From: Chryseobacterium sp. c4a
GTDB lineage: Bacteria > Bacteroidota > Bacteroidia > Flavobacteriales > Weeksellaceae
NCBI RefSeq assembly: GCF_009900745.1
Contig: NZ_WXVU01000001.1
Coordinates: forward strand, 124,001 to 188,000
Direction of reading: 5' to 3'
DNA length: 64,000 nucleotides
The position numbers and the translations under genes were made by a program. Shown one piece after another: positions 35,353-44,066 of the stretch (position 1 is the first letter of the stretch; every line of letters starts with the position of its first letter). Below the pieces are notes generated by a model. That model had not been told where the DNA came from. It searched no databases and saw only the letters and a list, made by a program, of their open reading frames with translations.

Positions 35353-35559
35353 ATGAGTTCATTTGTCGATTTTTTAAAAGGTTCTTATAACGAATTCAGA
35401 CATAAAGTTGAATGGCCAAAGTGGGCTGACCTTCAGTCATCTACTATTGTAGTGACTATTGCGACAGTGATTCTGGCATTGTTTACATTTGGAGTTGATG
35501 AATTGTTTTCTAAATCAATCAGCAACATCATTGGTATGCTAATCAACATGTTCAATTAA
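35353..35559 (+). CDS. secE: Preprotein translocase subunit SecE
   Basis: Small subunit of the SecYEG channel. The 68-residue protein has the conserved amphipathic helix (FRHKVEWPKWADLQ, the family's E-x-x-K-V-x-W-P motif) followed by a single membrane segment (about 31-50). This is the short one-TM form common outside Gammaproteobacteria. nusG follows by 21 bases. Confidence 0.95.
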   Translation: MSSFVDFLKGSYNEFRHKVEWPKWADLQSSTIVVTIATVILALFTFGVDELFSKSISNIIGMLINMFN

Positions 35560-35580
35560 TTATAAAAGTATTTTCCCAAA

Positions 35581-36123
35581 ATGAGCGAATTGAAATGGTA
35601 TGTGCTGAAAGCTATCAGCGGACAGGAAAATAAAGTGAAAAACTATATTGAGACAGAAATCAAACGTCTAGGGTTTGAGCAGTACGTTACTCAAGTGGTT
35701 ATTCCTATGGAAAAGGTTATCCAAATTAGAAACGGTAAAAAAGTTCCTAAAGAAAGACCTTACTATCCTGGATACTTGATGATTGAAGCTGAGCTGATGG
35801 GAGAGATTCCTCACGTTATCAAAAACATCCCTGGAGTTATTTCTTTCTTAAGTTTAACAAAAGGTGGAGATCCTGTTCCAATGAGAAAATCAGAAGTGAA
35901 CAGAATGCTTGGAAGAATGGATGAACTTTCAGAATTCGCAAGCGATGTTGAGATTCCATATGTAGTAGGTGAAAACGTAAAAGTGATCGATGGTCCTTTC
36001 AACGGATTCAATGGTACAGTTGAGAAGATTCTTGAAGACAAAAAGAAAATTGAAGTTTCTGTATTGATCTTCGGTAGAAAGACTCCAATGGAACTAAGCT
36101 ACATGCAAGTAGAAAAAGTATAA
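35581..36123 (+). CDS. nusG: Transcription termination/antitermination factor NusG
   Basis: Binds RNA polymerase, and links it with Rho and the ribosome. The 180-residue protein has the NGN domain (KWYVLKAISGQENKVKNYIE, then RPYYPGYLMIEAEL) and a C-terminal KOW domain (GENVKVIDGPFNGFNGTVEKI). A terminator follows, and rplK, normally next, is 6.8 kb away. Confidence 0.97.
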   Translation: MSELKWYVLKAISGQENKVKNYIETEIKRLGFEQYVTQVVIPMEKVIQIRNGKKVPKERPYYPGYLMIEAELMGEIPHVIKNIPGVISFLSLTKGGDPVPMRKSEVNRMLGRMDELSEFASDVEIPYVVGENVKVIDGPFNGFNGTVEKILEDKKKIEVSVLIFGRKTPMELSYMQVEKV

Positions 36124-36142
36124 TATTTACTTATATAACATA

Positions 36143-36175
36143 TAAAAAAGACTGCTATTAAGCGGTCTTTTTTTT
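36143..36175 (+). terminator. Terminator after nusG
   Basis: AAAAAAGACTGCT pairs with AGCGGTCTTTTTT (one U-G pair) over an ATTA loop, ending in eight T residues. Confidence 0.88.
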
Positions 36176-36345
36176 GTTCATAACAATGCTCTCTAATAGT
36201 ATGAATAATAACTGATGAGAATGTTTTACTCATATAAATTCACAGGAATAGAGGATCAGTCTCAAAAGTTGTTATACTACTGTTTATTTTGCATCGATTT
36301 GAATTTATGCAATGTTTCTATTATCTTAAAAAATTGTAGTATTTA

Positions 36346-36472
36346 AACCATTAAGGAAAATGAAGAAGATAAGACAAGTTAAGTTTCATCAAAGATGTAT
36401 GAAGGAGACGCTTTATAATAGCTTTAGCTATATTCTTAACTTTCCTTAAACGCTTAAAAAATCTTAATGGTT
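36346..36472. repeat. 127-bp inverted-repeat element
   Basis: It starts AACCATTAAG and ends CTTAATGGTT, perfect 10-bp inverted repeats. The next inward sequence on both sides is related (GGAAAATGAAGAA on the left; the complement of TTCTTAACTTTCC on the right). The centre has the palindromic ATAGCTTTAGCTAT. I recall similar elements between genes of other Chryseobacterium genomes. No ORF is present. Confidence 0.7.
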
Positions 36473-36692
36473 CAATATTTTTAATCATTCACCACCAGCT
36501 GGAGTAAAGAAAAATTTTTCAGATAAGGGAAGTCTTTTTGCTTAGTCTACAACTTTTGCATCTGATCCGGAATAGAGGCATCCTTAAGAGTAGTAAAGGA
36601 TATGTTTAGCCGAGACTTGAGCTTATTTACTGAATTCTCATACCCAATCTGAATGTCAACAACGATGTTTCTTGCTGAAATAATTGAATATT

Positions 36693-36716
36693 GATAAAAA
36701 AACAATTGTTTTTATC
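36693..36716. other. Palindrome GATAAAAA...CAATTG...TTTTTATC
   Basis: A nearly perfect 24-base palindrome centred on CAATTG, with two extra A residues on the left arm. It could be a regulator site or a hairpin and has no known counterpart here. Confidence 0.45.
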
Positions 36717-37062
36717 CCACTAATTTGATTTTTTATAAATTTTGATAGATTATTTTATTAAAAATATAAATTCAGAATTGGCGTTAACCGCTTCTATTGA
36801 GTACTTTGGCAGAATCTAATATTCACATTCACGGGATGTTTGGTTTATTTACCTTTACTGATGGGCTTTTTGTAAGATTAATTCACTTTTGATGGCATAG
36901 TTCTTGCTGCTTACTCAGCAATTAATCCACAAAACTTTTTGTTTTCTCATAACGTGCACTGTTTACAGATGCACAACACATTTTTTGTGTTTTTAAAATT
37001 AAAAACCTGAGATGTGATGAATGAATGTGGAAAATAAAACCTATACAAACACACAACGGACA

Positions 37063-37683
37063 ATGACAAAAATTATTTCGATGATCCTTTTATTAGGGTC
37101 AGCGGTATATATAAATGCCCAAGTTGGTATCAATACTGCAAAGCCTGAAAAAGAACTGACAGTAAACGGAACGATGAAGACCTCCGGTATGGTTTTCAAA
37201 AAGTCTATGGAAAAATTGGGAGCTGATGAAAACTATACTTTTATTATTAAATCTCCAGCACCGGAAAATAAAATTACGGCATACAACGACTCTTTTGTAC
37301 CAAATTCTCCGGCACCTATCAATATCGTTCAATTTAAAATCACTTGTGATCCTTCAGATAAAGATTGGGTAAATGAATTTGATACCAAAATTAATTCTAA
37401 AAAATTTCTGGTCGTAATCTCTTCTTTCGGATTTACTCAACCAATAAGAACCAATACTGCAGATTGGGTTACTCCGGTACCTCAGATATTTGCTTATTCA
37501 ACAGGGACAACCTGGAAATTAAAGGCAGACTATGAAGGTTTCTCTCCAGCTTCAAATTTACCAACTGGAGAATGGACTCTTAATTTACTTGTATATGATA
37601 GATCTTATGCAAAAGAATTCAACTCAACTCAGGATCTTAAATCTTCAACCACAGGTGCAGCAGCAGCGCCTTTAATTCAATAA
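37063..37683 (+). CDS. Secreted VGINT-type protein, trio member 1
   Basis: A 206-residue exported protein from the preferred ATG at 37063. An upstream in-frame ATG at 37021 would add 14 charged residues before the signal peptide. The signal peptide ends near INAQ and is followed by VGINTAKPEKELTVNG. The mature domain has alternating strands and a W-rich segment (TTWKLKADYEGF). It is 11 bases before a gene of like size and pattern. There is no T9SS domain. The function is unknown. Confidence 0.72.
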   Translation: MTKIISMILLLGSAVYINAQVGINTAKPEKELTVNGTMKTSGMVFKKSMEKLGADENYTFIIKSPAPENKITAYNDSFVPNSPAPINIVQFKITCDPSDKDWVNEFDTKINSKKFLVVISSFGFTQPIRTNTADWVTPVPQIFAYSTGTTWKLKADYEGFSPASNLPTGEWTLNLLVYDRSYAKEFNSTQDLKSSTTGAAAAPLIQ

Positions 37684-37694
37684 AAAACGCAAAA

Positions 37695-38339
37695 ATGAAA
37701 AAAATTATAACATTATTCTTTGTAGCGTTAGCTTCTTTAGGCTTGAGAGCACAAATAGGAATTAATACAGCCAATCCAAAAGGAACTCTTGATGTAGAGG
37801 GAGAAACTCTCGTAGAATCTTATTTAATTGATACTGAAAATGCAACAGCCAGAGGAAATTATTTATTGCTTACTCGTTCAAAAGATACTTCTCCTGTAGG
37901 AAAAGTGAAATTGCTTGACATTACCCTCCGTAATGTGGCACCAGTAAATATGTATACTGTGGTACTGAAAAATGTAAAACAAGATGAAGTTGTCAATCTA
38001 AATACCGGATTGGATGCTGATAAATATGTAGTTGCTATTACAGGAGCTGTTTTTTCTGATGCCGTATCAGCTACTACTAATTCTACCTCAAGATTATATG
38101 GTGCATATTCTACTGAGGTAACAAAAGTACAGAAAGATGGAAAAACTTATCAGGCTATTAATTTAAGTTTTAAAGGAGCGGGAACAGTATCTGCACAAAA
38201 CGGAACATGGACTCTTACCTTAAATGTATTTGAAAAATCATTGATAAAAGATTGGGGAACGGTTACTGGCTCAGTTTCAGCATCAGCATCACCTTCTTTT
38301 TCCGGAGTATCAACCAATACGCCTCTTGGGCTTCAATAA
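37695..38339 (+). CDS. Secreted VGINT-type protein, trio member 2
   Basis: A 214-residue protein with a signal peptide (about 1-19) followed by IGINTANPKGTLDVEG. It shares with its neighbours the order of a short N-terminal module, a region naming the state to be kept (VVAITGAVFSD here, VVISSFGF in member 1, VVLHNYSF in member 3) and a final WTLTLNVFEKS-like strand. These parallels point to tandem duplication of one ancestral gene. The function is unknown. Confidence 0.75.
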   Translation: MKKIITLFFVALASLGLRAQIGINTANPKGTLDVEGETLVESYLIDTENATARGNYLLLTRSKDTSPVGKVKLLDITLRNVAPVNMYTVVLKNVKQDEVVNLNTGLDADKYVVAITGAVFSDAVSATTNSTSRLYGAYSTEVTKVQKDGKTYQAINLSFKGAGTVSAQNGTWTLTLNVFEKSLIKDWGTVTGSVSASASPSFSGVSTNTPLGLQ

Positions 38340-38345
38340 TAAAAC

Positions 38346-39014
38346 ATGATAAGAAAAATTTATATTACAATGATGATAGGGTTGGGTGTATTTTTCAATG
38401 CCCAGACCGGTAGAGTAGGAATCAAAACAGATAAACCTACAGAAACACTTGATGTAAATGGTAAAACATATACCAATTCCTTATACCTTAGAAATCCTGG
38501 AGAACCTACGATGACTGGAGGAAGTTTTTTGGCTACATCAGAAAATGCATTACAAATTTATGATCCGAATTTAGAAAGCAGTGGATTATTCAATTATATT
38601 AAACTTACCCTTACGAATGTTTCAGGAGACGGTATTGCAGATTATGATACAAAAATAGATACGAATAATTTCCTGGTTGTGCTTCATAACTATTCTTTCA
38701 AACTTAATAATTGGAATACAAATGTGATGCTTGATTATGGTAATAATGGAGTGAATGATAATAAACAGGGATCTCCCGATGTTGTTGCATTTAAAAGTAA
38801 CGGAACCTGGCATATCAAGGCAAAATTTACTAATAGTAGAATTATTGCCAATACATCTGCAGGTCTGCAAAGAGATTATAACAATTTTACAGTGGATCTT
38901 TATCTGATGGCTTATAAAAGATTGATTACAAAACACAACATTAATGATATCAATGCAGATCTGAAAGGAACTGATGGATCAACACAAACTATTAATAAAC
39001 CATCCGGTTTTTAA
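38346..39014 (+). CDS. Secreted VGINT-type protein, trio member 3
   Basis: A 222-residue protein with a signal peptide (about 1-19) and the module RVGIKTDKPTETLDVNG. The mature part follows the layout of its two upstream neighbours, ending in a VDLYLMAYKRL strand. It starts 6 bases after the previous stop codon and ends in a terminator, so the trio is one operon. The function is unknown. Confidence 0.75.
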   Translation: MIRKIYITMMIGLGVFFNAQTGRVGIKTDKPTETLDVNGKTYTNSLYLRNPGEPTMTGGSFLATSENALQIYDPNLESSGLFNYIKLTLTNVSGDGIADYDTKIDTNNFLVVLHNYSFKLNNWNTNVMLDYGNNGVNDNKQGSPDVVAFKSNGTWHIKAKFTNSRIIANTSAGLQRDYNNFTVDLYLMAYKRLITKHNINDINADLKGTDGSTQTINKPSGF

Positions 39015-39042
39015 ATAGGAAAACACAAAAACAAGTATAAAG

Positions 39043-39078
39043 AAAAAACCAGACTGTTGAAATATAGTCTGGTTTTTT
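39043..39078 (+). terminator. Terminator of the VGINT trio
   Basis: AAAAAACCAGACT pairs with AGTCTGGTTTTTT over a 10-base loop. Confidence 0.88.
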
Positions 39079-39274
39079 ATTATGTAAGATATCAACATTT
39101 TGTTTGAAACTTGCAAAATGAGTAAATACAAAGGGTATTGATTGTAAATGGCCGTTTTGTTTTAATAGTTTCCTGGTTATTTTTGAATTATTTTATCAGT
39201 TTGTAAGGTATGATTGAAGATTAAATATTGTTTTTTCAAATGATTTTATAATTTTATATGGAATTATACTGGAA

Positions 39275-40834
39275 ATGGGAAAACAATTACTTTTTGCATG
39301 GCTGCTATTGCTTCCATCTATACTGTGCTTTGGGCAGAGTAATAAAGAATACGAGCAATTGATGAATACTGCCAATGAACTAAAGTTCAAAGATTGGAAA
39401 ATGGCAGAAAGTAATATACAGCAGGCAAGAAAAAGGGTTGCTGATCATGATCTGGGAGACTTTTATCTGGAAGCTGCGAAAATTTACAGTGATGTAAATT
39501 ATTTTGATCTCGCATTGGATTATTCCAATAAAGCTTACCATATATTCTGGGGAAAAGATGAAGAAAAAACAGCCAAGATAGATGGAATTTTTGCTTATAC
39601 TTATTCCCAGCTCAATGATACTAGAAAAGCTGTTACTTATTATAGAAAGCTTTTAAACTTTTATCAGAAGAAAAAAAAACAGACAGAAACCATTAAAGCA
39701 TTTAATAATTTAGGAAACGCTTATCTGGTTTTGTCAAAACTGGATTCATCAAGATATTATTTTGAAGAAGGATTAAAAGCTTTTGAAACATATGATAATC
39801 CGGTTTTAAAGGCTTTTGTCTTTTCAAACTTTGGTAAGCTCAATTTTTTGGAAGGAAATAATATCAAGGCAGAAGATTATTTATTGGAGGCCAGTACTAT
39901 TTTAAAGAAAAATAATATTGATGATCATAAATCAAACTATCAGGTCAATTATAATCTAGCCAACTTCTATATCGAAACACAACGCCCGGAGAAAGCGCTA
40001 CATTATGCTCAAAATATAGGAAAATATATAACTGCGAATGGAGTAAACTTTGATAATACCAATTATTTGAGAACTCTATATAAGGCTTATCAACTGAATA
40101 AAGATTATAAACATTCTTCGGAAACCTTTAAAAAATATGATTCTATTCGGGAGCTGTTGAATATAGAAGAGAAGGCTGTAAATGTAGAGCGATTGAAGAT
40201 ACAACATGATTACGAACTGCAGAAAAGGCTAGATAGAATAGAGCAGGACAGAAAAAATATGTTGTATGTGGTAATGGTTATCATTCTTCTATTAGTTGTA
40301 ATCATAAGTATTTTACTGCTTATTAATTTCAGGAACAAAGCCGAGAAACTTAGACTTGAAAAAAAATTAATAGAAAACCGTGAAAGGCAGCTGGAAATAG
40401 ACAATCAGATGAAAGAAAAAATGCTGGTCTACAAATCGATGGAGCAATCTAAGATTGAAGAAATCTTTAAGTCACTTTTGGAACAAGTGAATGTTTTAAA
40501 ATCCAAGCTTAAAGACAGTGAAATCAATGAGGTCTCCCGAATTATCAACGAAATTAAGCTGAATACCAAACACGATTCATGGGGCGATTTTGAATACCAC
40601 TTCCTGAATATCCATGAATCATTTTATGAAAATCTGGACCGCAAACATCCGGGTTTAACCAATTATGATAAACGATTGGCAGCGATGCTTAAACTTAAAC
40701 TCTCCACAAAAGAAATTTCAAATCTTTTGAATGTAACGCCTAAAACCATTGAAAATTCAAGAACCCGTCTGAGAAAAAAGATGGATCTTACCAATACAAA
40801 AGAAGATCTTGCTCAATATTTAAATGAGTTGTAA
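39275..40834 (+). CDS. Membrane TPR protein with C-terminal LuxR-like helix-turn-helix
   Basis: A 519-residue protein with the same design as the one at 20481. A signal peptide (about 1-21) leads into periplasmic TPR repeats (about 60-290). One membrane segment (about 328-350) and a charged coiled coil (about 355-400) follow. The C-terminal helix-turn-helix (about 465-515) contains AAMLKLKLSTKEISNLLNVT then PKTIENSRTRLRKKM. It stands between the VGINT trio and a T9SS protein, both of which it may control; this is inferred from position only. Confidence 0.8.
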   Translation: MGKQLLFAWLLLLPSILCFGQSNKEYEQLMNTANELKFKDWKMAESNIQQARKRVADHDLGDFYLEAAKIYSDVNYFDLALDYSNKAYHIFWGKDEEKTAKIDGIFAYTYSQLNDTRKAVTYYRKLLNFYQKKKKQTETIKAFNNLGNAYLVLSKLDSSRYYFEEGLKAFETYDNPVLKAFVFSNFGKLNFLEGNNIKAEDYLLEASTILKKNNIDDHKSNYQVNYNLANFYIETQRPEKALHYAQNIGKYITANGVNFDNTNYLRTLYKAYQLNKDYKHSSETFKKYDSIRELLNIEEKAVNVERLKIQHDYELQKRLDRIEQDRKNMLYVVMVIILLLVVIISILLLINFRNKAEKLRLEKKLIENRERQLEIDNQMKEKMLVYKSMEQSKIEEIFKSLLEQVNVLKSKLKDSEINEVSRIINEIKLNTKHDSWGDFEYHFLNIHESFYENLDRKHPGLTNYDKRLAAMLKLKLSTKEISNLLNVTPKTIENSRTRLRKKMDLTNTKEDLAQYLNEL

Positions 40835-40977
40835 TTCATTGTTCTATAATTGTTTGTGTTTTGGTGTGTGGTAATGATGTGGTGTTTTTATTTTGTTATG
40901 TGGTAACTGTGTGTGGAATTTTTCATAGAGCTGGAAGACATTGCATTCCTTTGTCTCCTATTTAAAACAATACCGCT

Positions 40978-42606
40978 ATGAAAAAATTACTTACTCTTTT
41001 TGTTGGCCTTTCAATAGGCTTTATGGGAAAAGCACAATGGAATCCAATATTGGATCAGAATCTTTTGGTGACCAGTGCGGGGTCATCTTCTTTTGCTGAA
41101 ACTACGAGTGAGGGAAAAACGTATATTGGATACTGGAAGACTGTGCCGGCACCTGTGAATTTTGAACTTTGGGTTCAGATTCTGGATAAGAATGGCAGTA
41201 AGCTGCTAGGTACAGAGGGAATTAAAGTTTCTGATCAAATTCCCATGGGAACCTATACGGTTGTGGAAAGGACAAGAGTAGACGCATCAGATAATCTTTA
41301 TATAGGAGTGACAGGAACCGGGGCGGGAACGCCGGGATATATTTTTAAAATTACCCCAGATGGTACATCAGTCTGGCCGAATGGTATTAGCTTGGGAGAA
41401 GCTTATTTACCTACTATTTTGCCACTGCTTGATGGAAATATTGTGGTCGGATACTTTCCCCCAAGTCAAAAATACGCGAAAGTACAAATGTTTAACCCTG
41501 CAGGACAGCCTATGTGGGCAACTCCTACTCAGATTATTTCAGATGATCCTGCTAAAAATACAATTCCGGCCGATCTTTTTAAATTGTCGGGGAATGCATG
41601 TGAGCTTATTTTCCATAAACAAGTGTCGTTTGGAACGACGAGCTATTTGTTTGCCAATAAAATAAATCTGCAAAACGGTTCATTGATGTGGGACACAGCT
41701 AGACAGATTACTGCCAAATCTACCTCTTACAATGCAAAATACTCAGGAGCGGTAGATGGAGATGTGGTGTATTATGGCTATAGTACGGGTGAAAATATGA
41801 GGTTCGACGGTTACCTTCAGAGGGTTAATCCTGATAGTTCTCTTCCATGGGGTGTTTCCGGGGTGGACTTTGATACCAATCAGATTTATTTTGAAAAAGA
41901 TATGAAAATTGCTTTTGAGCCCGGATCTTCTTATATATGGTCGATTGCCAATTATAGTTCTTCTTCCCAGGGAGAGAATGGCGAGTTTGTTCAGAAGTTT
42001 GATAAAATTACAGGCGGCAGGCTATTTACAGATAATGCTAAACAAGTATTTCCTGTAGATAATATATCAATGTTCCATTATAGTAATCTACAATTGGTAA
42101 ATGATCAACCGTATTTTGTAGTACAGAAAAAAGAAGGAACGGCGCTCAATGTATCTCTAAATGCTGTCTTGCTTAGAGATAATGGTGATTTTCAATGGCC
42201 TCAACATTATCTTCCGATGGCAACCTTTCCTGCTTCTAAAGCCTATACAACCGTATTGAAGCCTATAAACGGGCAAGGCGTTATTGTGTTTAAAGAATCT
42301 AAAAATACAGAAGGGGCACCTTCAGGAATCTATGTACAAAATCTACTTCTGCCTAATGGTACAATGGGAACTCGTGATATTTCAGAAATAAAATCAAATA
42401 TTAAGTTTTATCCGAATCCGGCAGTAGATCTTATTCATATAGATGGATTGAAAGATCAGGATTTTAAAATTTATAATACTGCTGGTCAATTGGTAAAATC
42501 TGGATTTATTAAGCAAGGAATCATTGATGTTAAAGATCTGGTAAAAGGTGTTTTTATTTTAAAGGTAAAAGAAAAAGAAGAGAGTTTGAAGTTTATTAAA
42601 AAGTAA
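40978..42606 (+). CDS. T9SS-secreted protein with beta-propeller-like repeats
   Basis: A 542-residue exported protein. A signal peptide (about 1-19) is followed by repeated blade-like units, each with a Gly-x-x-Y-I-G/W core (EGKTYIGYW, DNLYIGVTGTGAG, DGNIVVGYFPP, DGDVVYYGYSTG). The type A T9SS sorting domain covers about residues 472-542 (IKFYPNPAVDLIHI to SLKFIKK). The substrate or binding partner is unknown. It is separated from the TPR regulator by 143 bases of G+T-rich sequence. Confidence 0.8.
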   Translation: MKKLLTLFVGLSIGFMGKAQWNPILDQNLLVTSAGSSSFAETTSEGKTYIGYWKTVPAPVNFELWVQILDKNGSKLLGTEGIKVSDQIPMGTYTVVERTRVDASDNLYIGVTGTGAGTPGYIFKITPDGTSVWPNGISLGEAYLPTILPLLDGNIVVGYFPPSQKYAKVQMFNPAGQPMWATPTQIISDDPAKNTIPADLFKLSGNACELIFHKQVSFGTTSYLFANKINLQNGSLMWDTARQITAKSTSYNAKYSGAVDGDVVYYGYSTGENMRFDGYLQRVNPDSSLPWGVSGVDFDTNQIYFEKDMKIAFEPGSSYIWSIANYSSSSQGENGEFVQKFDKITGGRLFTDNAKQVFPVDNISMFHYSNLQLVNDQPYFVVQKKEGTALNVSLNAVLLRDNGDFQWPQHYLPMATFPASKAYTTVLKPINGQGVIVFKESKNTEGAPSGIYVQNLLLPNGTMGTRDISEIKSNIKFYPNPAVDLIHIDGLKDQDFKIYNTAGQLVKSGFIKQGIIDVKDLVKGVFILKVKEKEESLKFIKK

Positions 42607-42638
42607 TTTTCCATATATAGTAATAGTGTAAGGGGGAA

Positions 42639-42667
42639 GAAGGAGAGCAGATATCTGTTCTCCTTCT
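42639..42667 (+). other. Strong hairpin after the T9SS gene
   Basis: A stem of about 12 bp (GAAGGAGAGCAG / CTGTTCTCCTTC, one G-U pair) with an ATAT loop lies about 30 bases past the stop codon. The T run is missing, so it may limit mRNA decay rather than terminate. Confidence 0.55.
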
Positions 42668-42770
42668 CATTATAATATGACGATATACCTGTAGTGGTAT
42701 TATAATCTGAAATACGAACTTATGAATATCAATTATTTTTTTAAAACTTTTTAAAAATCAGTAATATCCG

Positions 42771-42801
42771 TTTGTAGTTTCAAAAATATTTTATACTTTT
42801 G
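42771..42801 (+). promoter_or_regulatory. rplK promoter
   Basis: TTTG at 42771-42774 and TACTTTTG at 42794-42801 (19-base spacer) give rplKAJL its own promoter, independent of secE-nusG. Confidence 0.75.
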
Positions 42802-42898
42802 CAGTCCAAAAAGTAGGTTTGTCATAAGTGAGTGCGATAACCTGCTGAATAATAAATGCTTCCAAACTCATTAATTATTCAAATTTAAAAAACAAACA

Positions 42899-43345
42899 AT
42901 GGCTAAGAAAGTCTTTAAAATGGTAAAGCTTCAGGTGAAAGGTGGCGCAGCTAACCCTTCTCCACCAGTAGGTCCAGCATTGGGTTCTGCAGGTGTGAAC
43001 ATCATGGAGTTTTGTAAGCAATTTAACGGAAGAACCCAAGATAAGCCAGGGCAAGTTTTACCTGTAGTAATTACAGTATACGAAGACAAATCTTTTGAAT
43101 TCGTTATTAAAACTCCACCTGCAGCGATTCAGTTAATGGATGCGGCTAAAATCAAGGGAGGTTCTGGTGAACCAAACAGAAACAAAGTAGGTGCTGTAAC
43201 TTGGGAACAAGTAAAGAAAATCGCTGAAGATAAAATGGCGGATCTTAACTGTTTTACAATGGATTCTGCTGTTTCTATGGTAGCAGGTACTGCTAGATCT
43301 ATGGGATTAAGAGTAACAGGAACTAAACCAACTTTTAACGCTTAA
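42899..43345 (+). CDS. rplK: 50S ribosomal protein L11
   Basis: Ribosomal stalk-base protein that binds 23S rRNA in the GTPase-associated centre. The 148-residue protein has the proline-rich hinge ([22 protein letters not shown]) and the C-terminal RNA-binding domain ([10 protein letters not shown]). First gene of rplK-rplA-rplJ-rplL; rplA follows by 11 bases. Confidence 0.98.
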   Translation: MAKKVFKMVKLQVKGGAANPSPPVGPALGSAGVNIMEFCKQFNGRTQDKPGQVLPVVITVYEDKSFEFVIKTPPAAIQLMDAAKIKGGSGEPNRNKVGAVTWEQVKKIAEDKMADLNCFTMDSAVSMVAGTARSMGLRVTGTKPTFNA

Positions 43346-43356
43346 TACTTAAAGAA

Positions 43357-44049
43357 ATGGCAAAATTAACTAAAAAGCAAAAGGAAGCTTTAAGCAAAGT
43401 AGAAAAAGGAAGAATCTATAACCTTGAAGAAGGTTCAGCTCTTGTAAAAGAAGTGAACACTGCAAAGTTTGATGCTTCTGTAGATATCGCTGTAAGATTA
43501 GGTGTAGACCCAAGAAAAGCAAATCAAATGGTAAGAGGTGTTGTATCTCTTCCTCACGGTACTGGTAAAGATGTTAAAGTTTTGGCTTTAGTAACTCCAG
43601 ATAAAGAAGCAGAAGCTAAAGCTGCTGGTGCTGATTATGTAGGTCTTGACGAATATTTACAAAAAATTAAAGACGGTTGGACAGACGTTGACGTTATCGT
43701 TACTATGCCAGCTGTTATGGGTAAATTAGGTCCATTAGGTAGAGTATTAGGTCCAAGAGGTTTAATGCCAAACCCTAAATCAGGAACTGTAACAATGGAA
43801 ATTGGTAAAGCAGTAACTGAAGTGAAAGCAGGTAAAATTGATTTCAAAGTAGACAAGTATGGTATCATCCACGCTGGTATTGGTAAAGTATCTTTCGATG
43901 CTGCTAAGATCAAAGAAAACGCGCAGGAATTGATCTCTACATTGATCAAAATGAAGCCAACTGCTGCTAAAGGTACTTACGTGAAGTCAATCTATTTGTC
44001 TTCTACAATGAGCCCAGGTATTGCAATTGATACTAAATCTGTTAACTAA
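43357..44049 (+). CDS. rplA: 50S ribosomal protein L1
   Basis: Forms the L1 stalk involved in release of E-site tRNA and in many bacteria represses its own operon. The 230-residue protein has the signature [15 protein letters not shown] and the N-terminal [21 protein letters not shown] block. It lies between rplK and rplJ with short gaps. Confidence 0.98.
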   Translation: MAKLTKKQKEALSKVEKGRIYNLEEGSALVKEVNTAKFDASVDIAVRLGVDPRKANQMVRGVVSLPHGTGKDVKVLALVTPDKEAEAKAAGADYVGLDEYLQKIKDGWTDVDVIVTMPAVMGKLGPLGRVLGPRGLMPNPKSGTVTMEIGKAVTEVKAGKIDFKVDKYGIIHAGIGKVSFDAAKIKENAQELISTLIKMKPTAAKGTYVKSIYLSSTMSPGIAIDTKSVN

Positions 44050-44066
44050 TATTTAATCCTAAGACA

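Larger units (their letters stand above)
36176..37062. other. Long intergenic region between nusG and the VGINT gene trio
   Basis: About 890 bases without a supported gene. It contains a 127-bp inverted-repeat element (36346-36472), a palindrome at 36693-36716 and a small AACACA/TGTGTT hairpin at 36975-36991. The rest is AT-rich sequence with stops in all frames. Confidence 0.5.
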
